Both the position numbers and the translations under genes were made by a program. Shown one piece after another: positions 1-5,458 of a stretch of 5,458 bases of DNA (positions are counted from its first letter, which is position 1; each line of letters begins with the position of its first letter). The stretch lies in NCBI GenBank assembly GCA_900550925.1, contig URTU01000103.1, forward strand, positions 1 through 5,458, given 5' to 3'. Source of the DNA: an uncultured Alistipes sp. GTDB taxonomy: Bacteria > Bacteroidota > Bacteroidia > Bacteroidales > Rikenellaceae. Below the pieces are notes generated by a model, which saw nothing but the letters and a program-made list of their open reading frames with translations, did not search any database and was not told where the DNA came from.

Positions 1-357
1 GCTACGGCTCACTACGACGAGGCCACGGCCCGCACGCTGCTCACCTCGTTCATGGCACACCGCGACCCGAACTACCGGATCCCGGCCGCCACGACGGACC
101 TTGTCGAGGAGATCATCTTCCAGAAGCGTATCGAGTTCTGGGGCGAGGGCATCATCTACTACGACATGAAGCGTCTGAACATGAGCATGCACAATGCGGA
201 TACGGGCACGAACGCCCCGTCGGGCGCCATCATCTCGACCGACGGCCGTGCTCCCTGGTGGAACTGCGTGATTCCGCTCGGCGCCGTACAGCAGAACATT
301 GCTCTTACGAACATGAACAATCCCGACCCGACCGGCACGGTAAGATCTGTCAGATAA
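1..357 (+). CDS. SusD/RagB-family outer-membrane nutrient-binding lipoprotein, C-terminal end (5' truncated)
   Basis: This is the last 118 codons of a SusD-like protein; the start lies outside the window, so the ATG at 52 is only an internal methionine. SusD proteins are surface lipoproteins that cap a SusC TonB-dependent transporter and help capture glycans or peptides. The sequence shows the family's C-terminal signature: EEIIFQKRIEFWGEG (positions 106-150) followed by YYDMKRLN, corresponding to the usual E-x-R-R-x-E-L-x-x-E-G-x-R-x-x-D-x-x-R block. The end also fits, with an I-P-x-x-x-x-x-x-N segment and a final NNPDPTG close to the C-terminus, as in SusD proteins that end near an 'NP' motif. 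A susC gene is expected immediately upstream. The stop is followed 18 nt later by the next gene, so the two are probably one transcript. The ligand cannot be read from this fragment; the protease two genes downstream favours peptides. Confidence 0.95.
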   Translation, partial: ATAHYDEATARTLLTSFMAHRDPNYRIPAATTDLVEEIIFQKRIEFWGEGIIYYDMKRLNMSMHNADTGTNAPSGAIISTDGRAPWWNCVIPLGAVQQNIALTNMNNPDPTGTVRSVR

Positions 358-375
358 CAAAAAAAATTGCACATC

Positions 376-2763
376 ATGAAATACATCACGAAATTCTTAC
401 TGATGGGTATCGTTGCGGTGGCAGGCCTCCTTTCGGCCTGCACCAGCAGCGACGACTTCGAGCCGGGGCCGAAGGATTCCGGTGCACAGGTCTACTTCCC
501 CAACACGATCCCCTCGGAATTCAACGTGGGTGACGACGAGTCGTCCGTGACCATTCCGGTACGGCGTGTCGTAACCGACGAAGCATTGACCGTGAACATC
601 CTCGCCAGCATTGAACAGGAGCAGGAGGGTATTCTCAACATTCCCTCTTCGGTTTCGTTCGAGGCCGGCAGCGACCTGGCCAATCTGGTCATCACCTTCG
701 ACCGCAGCGCACTCGTCGACGGCACGGAGTACAAGGCTTCACTTTTCGTCAACGACGAGCAGAACCTGACCCATTACGGCAACAACATGATCGATATTAC
801 GATCATTCCGTGGCCGTGGGAAGAGCTCGGAACCGGCAAATACCGTGACGGATGGCTGTGCGGCCTGTTCGAAGGCAACCTCGTCGAACTCGATGTGACG
901 ATCCACAAGCACAAGTCGCAGGAGGGCGTCTACATGGTCGAGGAGATGTTCGGCTGGACCTTCATGACCGAGTTCTTCGGCGCTACGCAGAGTCAACTCT
1001 CCGGACAGTTCTCCTACACGCCGACCAACATCACCATCGACTGCTCTGATCCCGCTAACGTAAAGATCGCAAAGCAGTACACAGGTATCACCGAGGGTGT
1101 TTACAACTACGGAGACTTCCTCATCGAGTCGGCAGCACCCGGTACCTTCGTGAACGGCGTCATCACCTTCCCCGAGGACGGTATCAATGCGTACATGACG
1201 GGATACAGCAGCGATCCTCTGCCTACCAACCCCGACGGCACGTTCCGTATCATGCTGCCCGATGCAGAAATCACGGACTACACGCTGACGGCCGCATACG
1301 GCGGCATGCTGGTAAATTCCGACAACTCGAGTGCCAGCGCCGTAATCGACTTCACCTATGGTGCCGACGTGACGGGTATCCACTACGTTATCGCCGAGGG
1401 TGATGTGGAGGCTTCGGCCGCAACCCTGGCAGCGCAGATCGCCAACGGCACCGCCGAAAACATTCTCTCGGTCGAGGAGTTCGTTGTCGGCGCCGGCTCG
1501 GTATCCATCAAGGCAGATCTGACAACTCCCGGACCCTACACGGTAGTCGCACTTCCGCTGGACAAGGAGAACAAGCCTCTTGAAAGCAATGCGGCAGCCG
1601 CATCGTTCTACTTCCCGGGCATGGACGGCGGTGATATTCCCGACTGTGACATGACGGCCATAATGGGTCTCGTCTCGGAATACTGGCCCGAAATGTCGAC
1701 GCAGTGCCCTGACAATTCGTCGCTTTACTTCCAGATCAACGGTTCGGAGCTCAAATCGTTGGCAACAGTACTGGCCACTACGGAAGCAGTGGAAAGCGTA
1801 CTGAATCAGGGCGCAACCTATGAAGATATCGTGGCTGCAAACGGCACCGATCACACGGGCGATTTCATGCCCAAGATCAACGAGCAGGGATCCTATGGCA
1901 GCGCCTGGATCAACCTCAAAGAGGCGACCTCCTATACGATGATCGTACAGGCTACGAACATCTACGGCAAAAGCAAGATCGTTGTTGCCAAGTGCTCGAC
2001 GAGCGCTCCCGACTATTCGGACTACACGGGTGAACTCGCCATCGGCAACTACAAGATGACCTACAAGGCCAGTGAGGAGACAACATTCACCAATACGTTC
2101 ACGATCAAGCCTGTTAGTGGCAGCGAGACCGACTTCATCATCTCGGACCTCGGTCTGGACAACTCGACCTCGTGGCACGCGACCTATGACCCCTCGACGC
2201 TGAAATTCACGGTAGGCGGCGTGGAAGTAGGTTATGAGGACGACGGCAACTATTTCGGAGAATTGTGGGGCTATTGGGACAGTGGAAAGACCCAGATATT
2301 CGGGTTCTTCTGCTATGCAAACCCCGACGACGAGAATGCCACGGGCAACGATCCCTGCGTGTTCAGCGTAGACCCGACCAGCAAGCAGATCTCGGCTCTT
2401 GAAACGACGTTCATTGTTCCCGTCTTCAGCGCCTCGGACTATTCGCTTTTGGGCTATGCCGGCTACTACGAAGCAGGTAAGACCACCATCGCCTATCAGT
2501 CGGGGACAACTGGTGCATCCCAATCGTCCGTAGCTGTCCGCCGACTGAACATCCCGTTCTGCAGCTTCACGGTTCCTGCCGATGCGAAGACGTCGTTACG
2601 CAGCTCCTTCGCAGCACAGGCTGTCGGCAAGGCAAAGGTTGCTGAATACACCGGCATCCGCACGCTTGATGTCAAGACTGCAAAGTGCGAGCCGCTGCCC
2701 GCAAAGCCGTACAACGGCAAGGCAAAGATCAGCAAGAAGGCCGTCAACAGCCCGCTGATGTAA
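376..2763 (+). CDS. Large multidomain surface lipoprotein (Calx-beta-like, lipocalin-like and fn3-like regions), SusCD-associated
   Basis: A 795-residue lipoprotein with no catalytic motif that I recognise. The signal peptide has a basic start, a hydrophobic core and lipobox LSAC with Cys22, followed by TSSDDFE, an acidic stretch compatible with surface export. Approximate order by pattern: Calx-beta-like domain 36-145 (strand pattern with VTIPVRR, PSSVSFEAGS and GTEYKASLFV); lipocalin-like beta region 148-285 (starts GTGKYRDGWL); two fn3/Ig-like units about 296-415 and 425-545, each with a PYTVVA/SYTMIV-type strand; a second lipocalin-like region about 550-710 (YTGELAIGNYKMTY); and a Lys/Ala-rich basic tail 731-795. 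Such proteins often follow susCD genes in Bacteroidota and are thought to be accessory surface binders; substrate binding here is inference. ATG at 376 is preferred over the in-frame TTG at 367 because it directly precedes the MKYITKFLL signal peptide. The leader is A-rich (359-366) without a Shine-Dalgarno, which is normal for the phylum. No frameshift or break is seen. Confidence 0.92.
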   Translation: MKYITKFLLMGIVAVAGLLSACTSSDDFEPGPKDSGAQVYFPNTIPSEFNVGDDESSVTIPVRRVVTDEALTVNILASIEQEQEGILNIPSSVSFEAGSDLANLVITFDRSALVDGTEYKASLFVNDEQNLTHYGNNMIDITIIPWPWEELGTGKYRDGWLCGLFEGNLVELDVTIHKHKSQEGVYMVEEMFGWTFMTEFFGATQSQLSGQFSYTPTNITIDCSDPANVKIAKQYTGITEGVYNYGDFLIESAAPGTFVNGVITFPEDGINAYMTGYSSDPLPTNPDGTFRIMLPDAEITDYTLTAAYGGMLVNSDNSSASAVIDFTYGADVTGIHYVIAEGDVEASAATLAAQIANGTAENILSVEEFVVGAGSVSIKADLTTPGPYTVVALPLDKENKPLESNAAAASFYFPGMDGGDIPDCDMTAIMGLVSEYWPEMSTQCPDNSSLYFQINGSELKSLATVLATTEAVESVLNQGATYEDIVAANGTDHTGDFMPKINEQGSYGSAWINLKEATSYTMIVQATNIYGKSKIVVAKCSTSAPDYSDYTGELAIGNYKMTYKASEETTFTNTFTIKPVSGSETDFIISDLGLDNSTSWHATYDPSTLKFTVGGVEVGYEDDGNYFGELWGYWDSGKTQIFGFFCYANPDDENATGNDPCVFSVDPTSKQISALETTFIVPVFSASDYSLLGYAGYYEAGKTTIAYQSGTTGASQSSVAVRRLNIPFCSFTVPADAKTSLRSSFAAQAVGKAKVAEYTGIRTLDVKTAKCEPLPAKPYNGKAKISKKAVNSPLM

Positions 2764-2786
2764 TACGCCTCGCCTGCAAGACCTGA

Positions 2787-2833
2787 ACCACGAAACCCGG
2801 CACGGCGCCATGAACCGTGCCGGGTTCTGTGGT
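2787..2833 (+). other. Strong intergenic hairpin (19-bp stem, 9-nt loop) between lipoprotein and protease genes
   Basis: Arms 2787-2805 and 2815-2833 are complementary over 19 positions with one A/C mismatch and one G-T wobble; the inner 12 bp (AACCCGGCACGG against CCGTGCCGGGTT) are perfect and GC-rich. The loop is CGCCATGAA. It begins 24 nt after the lipoprotein stop and ends 52 nt before the protease start. No T-run follows on either strand (the + strand continues CAAAAGGAAC), so it is not a canonical intrinsic terminator. It may protect the 3' end of the upstream message, partly terminate, or mark an RNA processing site, giving unequal levels of the two halves of the operon. The structure is seen directly; its function is inference. 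Confidence 0.75.
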
Positions 2834-2885
2834 CAAAAGGAACAAGCTCCCCAAACAGGGCTGTAACAACCTGATTATAAATTTT

Positions 2886-4919
2886 ATGACAAAGTTCAAA
2901 ACAATCCGGAGCCTATCGCTCATGCTGGCAGTGCTTCTCCTTGCATCGTGTACGAAAGACACGACCGGAGAGTCTGCTCCCGTCAAGATGGAAGACAAGG
3001 TTGCTTCCAAGCTTGTATTCACGTCGACGAACGCTGCCAAAGGCCAGCTGCTGGTCTACTTCGACAGCGATGCCGTCGCGAATGTCGAAAACTCCGTCCT
3101 GCGCGTGACGCGTGCGGGCGGCGTGGCCACCCGTTCGGGCATCTCCGATTTCGACGCCGTACTCGACAACATCGGTGTCAAGTCGCTCAGACGTCTCTTC
3201 CCGGTGGACGAGCGGAACGAAGAACGCACCCGTGCGGCAGGTCTGCACCGCTGGTACATCGTAGAATTCGATGAGGAGGCCGATCTCGACAAGACGGCCC
3301 TGGAGATGGCCCGGATCGCCGAAGTAAGCAAGGTAGAGTTCGATCAGAAGCTCGCCAGCATCCACGACCCGAAAGTCATTCCGCTCGACGAGAGCCTCGC
3401 GGCTTCCGCCACCCGCGCCGACATGACGACCTCCGGCGTGTCGTTCAACGATCCCGAGCTGAGCAAGCAGTGGCACTACATCAACACGGGCGACAAACAG
3501 ATCTACTCGAAGATCAAGGCCGGTGCGGATGTCAACTGCAAGGACGCCTGGCGTCTCTGCACGGGTGACCCGCGCGTGGTCGTGGCCATTGTCGATGACT
3601 GCGTGCAGTGGGACCATCCCGACCTGGCCGCCAACATGTGGGTCAACGAGGCCGAACTGAACGGTCAGAGCGGCGTCGATGACGACGGAAACGGCTACAA
3701 GGACGATATCTACGGCTACAACTTTGTCACCAATACGAAGCTGGCGATCAGCACGCAGGGCCAGGCCGGCGAGCACGGCACGCACGTGGCCGGCACAGTG
3801 GCAGCCGTGAACAACAACGGCATCGGAGTCTGCGGCATCGCCGGAGGTTCGGGCAACAACGACGGCGTCAAGCTCATGTCGTGCCAGATCTTCTACAACG
3901 ACAACGGCGGAAACGCCAGCACGACGGCCAACGCCATCAAGTATGCAGCCGACAACGGCGCGGTGATTCTCCAGTGCAGCTGGGGCTACACGGCCGGTTC
4001 GCTCACCTCGGATTCGCAGTACTCGACCTACGACAGCGCCGAGAAGCAGGCCATCGACTACTTCATCTCCAAGAAGAACTGCGCGGCTCTGGACGGCGGC
4101 ATTGCCATCTTCGCCGCAGGCAACGACATGACCGGCATGTCGGGCTACCCGGCCGCCTACCGCGACTACATCTCGGTAACGGCCATGTCGTGCGACTTCA
4201 CCCCGGCCTACTACACCAACTACGGTCCCGGCTGCAATATCGCGGCTCCCGGCGGCGAAACGAGCGGTCTGAGCGGCGGCGAGAAGGCCGGCGTACTCTC
4301 GACACTCTGCTCCGAAACGAGCAACGGAGCGGATTACGGCTACATGCAGGGAACCTCGATGGCTTGCCCGCACGTCTCGGGCGTAGCCGCACTCGGCCTC
4401 TCCTATGCCCTGGAGAAAGGGAAGAGATACTCGCTCGACGAATTCAAGACCATGCTGCTCACCTCGGTCAATGAAATCGACTCCCGGCTGGGCGAAGGCT
4501 CGAAAGCTACGATCGCCGACGTGTCGATTTACCGCGGCAAAATGGGCACCGGCATTACCGATGCCTATCAGCTGCTCATGCAGATTGAAGGAACGCCTTG
4601 TCTGCAGGTCGCATTGGGCGAGGTGCAGCTCATTCCGCTGACGCAGCATTTCGGACAGGGTGCCGAAGACCTTACCTATACCGATATCCAGATGTCGGCC
4701 AAGGATATGGAAAAGCTTGGCATCAAGGCGGCTCCCAAAATGTATAATGGAAAACTGATGATCAAATGCACGAAACCCGGATCGGCCAAAATCAAGGTTT
4801 CGGCGATAGCCGGCGGTACGAAACCCGGAACGGGTGTCGTGATGGGCGGCATGGTCATCACCAAGGAATTCGCCGTCATCGCCCGTTCGGCCGGCGCAGC
4901 AAACGGAGGTTGGTTATAA
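2886..4919 (+). CDS. S8 family (subtilisin-like) serine peptidase, surface lipoprotein
   Basis: A 677-residue secreted serine endopeptidase. The signal peptide ends in lipobox LASC with Cys22, followed by TKD. Residues about 40-185 form a propeptide-like N-terminal domain ending in a strand pattern (WYIVEFDEEADL ... VSKVEFDQKL) typical of subtilase pro-regions. The catalytic domain starts near NDPELSKQWHY (188-198). The predicted catalytic set is complete: Asp237 (VAIVDDCVQWDHPDL), His297 (HGTHVAGT), oxyanion Asn413 (AAGN) and Ser491 (GTSMACPHVSG). A Ca-binding-like loop DDDGNGYKDD lies at 265-274. A beta-rich C-terminal domain spans about 570-677 and ends NGGWL. Oddities: the Asp motif reads Asp-Asp-Cys instead of Asp-Thr/Ser-Gly, and the mature protein has 13 further cysteines. 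ATG 2886 is chosen because the lipoprotein signal starts there; the in-frame GTG at 2817 lies inside the hairpin. The likely role is cutting protein or peptide substrates for the upstream SusCD system; specificity is unknown. Confidence 0.96.
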   Translation: MTKFKTIRSLSLMLAVLLLASCTKDTTGESAPVKMEDKVASKLVFTSTNAAKGQLLVYFDSDAVANVENSVLRVTRAGGVATRSGISDFDAVLDNIGVKSLRRLFPVDERNEERTRAAGLHRWYIVEFDEEADLDKTALEMARIAEVSKVEFDQKLASIHDPKVIPLDESLAASATRADMTTSGVSFNDPELSKQWHYINTGDKQIYSKIKAGADVNCKDAWRLCTGDPRVVVAIVDDCVQWDHPDLAANMWVNEAELNGQSGVDDDGNGYKDDIYGYNFVTNTKLAISTQGQAGEHGTHVAGTVAAVNNNGIGVCGIAGGSGNNDGVKLMSCQIFYNDNGGNASTTANAIKYAADNGAVILQCSWGYTAGSLTSDSQYSTYDSAEKQAIDYFISKKNCAALDGGIAIFAAGNDMTGMSGYPAAYRDYISVTAMSCDFTPAYYTNYGPGCNIAAPGGETSGLSGGEKAGVLSTLCSETSNGADYGYMQGTSMACPHVSGVAALGLSYALEKGKRYSLDEFKTMLLTSVNEIDSRLGEGSKATIADVSIYRGKMGTGITDAYQLLMQIEGTPCLQVALGEVQLIPLTQHFGQGAEDLTYTDIQMSAKDMEKLGIKAAPKMYNGKLMIKCTKPGSAKIKVSAIAGGTKPGTGVVMGGMVITKEFAVIARSAGAANGGWL

Positions 4920-4933
4920 AAACAGTGCTTGCA

Positions 4934-5398
4934 ATGAAAAAACATCTTTATCATCTGCTCGTTTTCTCCCTGCTCGGCATTTTCGCCGCAAGCTGTTCGG
5001 ATGACGACGATGCCCCCAACATTCAGTCGGAAATCGTAGGCGAATGGCGCCTCACTTCCTGGTCGGAGAGTGCTCCCGAAGGATTCGAGGTATACGTCGA
5101 ATTCACTTCGGCAGCGACGTTCGGACTTTATCAGAAGGTCGAAACATCGAACTACACCAAATACACCGGGCGTTATTCGATCGACGGATCCCGGCTGACC
5201 GGAGTGTACGACGACGGCGAGAGCTGGGGCAACGGCTACGATTTCGAGTTGACGAATGGCGGGAACACCCTGACGATGACCACCCGAACCGAGCCGGCCG
5301 AAACCAGCGTATATTCCCGGACGACGATTCCGGACGATGTGCGCGATGCCCGGACGTCCCGTGCCGGCTCTTCGCCGGAAATGAAGCGGATGCTGTAA
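4934..5398 (+). CDS. Small lipocalin-like lipoprotein with SDDDD surface-export signal
   Basis: A 154-residue lipoprotein. A short basic N-terminus (MKKH), a hydrophobic core and lipobox AASC put the lipid on Cys21; residues 22-26 are SDDDD, closely matching the lipoprotein export signal described in Bacteroides fragilis, so surface display is likely. Residues 34-130 show the pattern of Bacteroidota lipocalin-like domains: IVGEWRLTSW opening strand, FTSAATFGLYQ, YTGRYSIDGSRLTGVYDDG, then YDFEL and LTMTTR strands. After IPDDV a short Arg-rich tail (137-154) ends the protein. No enzymatic motif is visible and the ligand is unknown. The start lies 14 nt after the protease stop, so the two are almost certainly co-transcribed; ATG 4934 is chosen because upstream in-frame codons overlap the protease and give no signal peptide. 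It could be a substrate binder or a cognate protease partner; both are inference. Confidence 0.9.
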   Translation: MKKHLYHLLVFSLLGIFAASCSDDDDAPNIQSEIVGEWRLTSWSESAPEGFEVYVEFTSAATFGLYQKVETSNYTKYTGRYSIDGSRLTGVYDDGESWGNGYDFELTNGGNTLTMTTRTEPAETSVYSRTTIPDDVRDARTSRAGSSPEMKRML

Positions 5399-5426
5399 CT
5401 CGCCGCATCCGTCCTCTCCGCGAAAT

Positions 5427-5451
5427 CCGTTCTGCGACCGGAACAGTTTTT
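5427..5451 (+). terminator. Weak candidate intrinsic terminator after the lipocalin-like gene
   Basis: An imperfect 6-bp stem (5427-5432 CCGTTC against 5441-5446 GAACAG, one C/A mismatch) with an 8-nt loop is followed directly by a run of five T (5447-5451), 28 nt after the last stop codon. The placement at the end of the apparent operon is right, but the stem is short. An alternative pairing of ATCCG (5425-5429) with CGGAT (5452-5456) is also possible, and the window ends at 5458, so downstream context is missing. Confidence 0.3.
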
Positions 5452-5458
5452 CGGATCG

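Noticed and set aside
739..2523. Long minus-strand open frame (594 codons) opposite the large lipoprotein gene
   Set aside because: The + strand has a clear lipoprotein with signal peptide and domain patterns. The reverse translation is Arg/Val/Gly-rich with no recognisable motif, as expected from an antisense shadow in GC-rich DNA.
2810..2866. 18-codon reading frame (MNRAGFCGQ...) starting with the ATG in the hairpin loop, as a possible leader peptide
   Set aside because: Frames this short arise often by chance; there is no ribosome-binding signal, no codon run suggesting attenuation, and no competing hairpin downstream.
2817..2885. Upstream in-frame GTG start that would add 23 residues to the protease
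   Set aside because: The GTG lies in the right arm of the hairpin, and the added residues would precede a complete lipoprotein signal peptide that starts at ATG 2886.
2878..2885. TAAATTTT as a Bacteroides-type -7 promoter element (TAnnTTTG)
   Set aside because: It lacks the final G, has no TTTG at the -33 spacing, and abuts the protease start codon, leaving no room for a leader; it is better read as the A/T-rich translation start region.
2913..4649. Long minus-strand open frame (578 codons) opposite the protease gene
   Set aside because: The + strand carries a complete subtilisin catalytic set here. The reverse frame is Arg/Val/His-rich low-complexity sequence and is an antisense artefact of codon bias.
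2790..4828. The 11-mer ACGAAACCCGG occurring three times (2790-2800, 4770-4780, 4818-4828)
   Set aside because: Two copies encode Thr-Lys-Pro-Gly turns in the protease and the third is part of the hairpin arm; spacing is irregular and flanks differ, so a functional repeat is not supported.
4905..4909. GGAGG as a Shine-Dalgarno for the lipocalin-like gene
   Set aside because: It is 24 nt upstream of the ATG at 4934, too far to set that start, and is explained by the Gly-Gly codons of the protease terminus; Bacteroidota rarely rely on Shine-Dalgarno pairing.
5346..5398. Possible frameshift giving the Arg-rich tail of the lipocalin-like protein
   Set aside because: The frame runs openly to a stop with no homopolymer or obvious slip site, and I cannot show that another frame continues the family pattern better.

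Overview
The window looks like part of a polysaccharide/peptide-utilisation-type locus from a GC-rich member of the Bacteroidota. The SusD/RagB family is confined to that phylum. All three complete genes encode lipoproteins with a Bacteroidota-style acidic stretch after the lipobox cysteine, and start codons sit in A/T-rich leaders without a convincing Shine-Dalgarno. The high GC content fits Alistipes or a related Rikenellaceae genus better than Bacteroides (about 43% GC), but this placement is inference.

Layout, all on the + strand: (1) 1-357, the C-terminal end of a SusD/RagB-like outer-membrane lipoprotein, truncated by the window edge. (2) 376-2763, a large multidomain beta-rich lipoprotein with an N-terminal Calx-beta-like domain, a lipocalin-like region, two fn3/Ig-like units, a second lipocalin-like region and a basic C-terminal tail. 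(3) 2764-2885, an intergenic gap holding a strong hairpin (2787-2833). (4) 2886-4919, a subtilisin-like S8 serine peptidase lipoprotein with a complete catalytic set and N- and C-terminal accessory domains. (5) 4934-5398, a small lipocalin-like lipoprotein with an SDDDD export signal. A weak hairpin with a T-run (5427-5451) lies after it. No other gene is visible in the remaining 60 bases.

How they may work together: a SusC transporter is expected just upstream, outside the window. SusD caps that transporter. The large lipoprotein probably binds substrate at the cell surface. The S8 peptidase would cut protein or peptide substrate, with fragments imported through SusCD. This resembles the oligopeptide-importing RagAB system of Porphyromonas gingivalis more than a glycan locus, and no glycoside hydrolase is seen here. 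The role of the small lipocalin-like protein is unknown; being a protease-adjacent beta-barrel, it may be a partner or inhibitor of the peptidase. Spacing of 18 and 14 nt around the first and last junctions suggests co-transcription. The 122-nt gap with its hairpin is the one place where expression could be uncoupled.

I see no RNA gene, CRISPR array, insertion sequence, phage gene or attachment site. The most interesting points are the protease-linked SusCD arrangement, the hairpin, and an unusual Asp-Asp-Cys at the catalytic aspartate of the peptidase.
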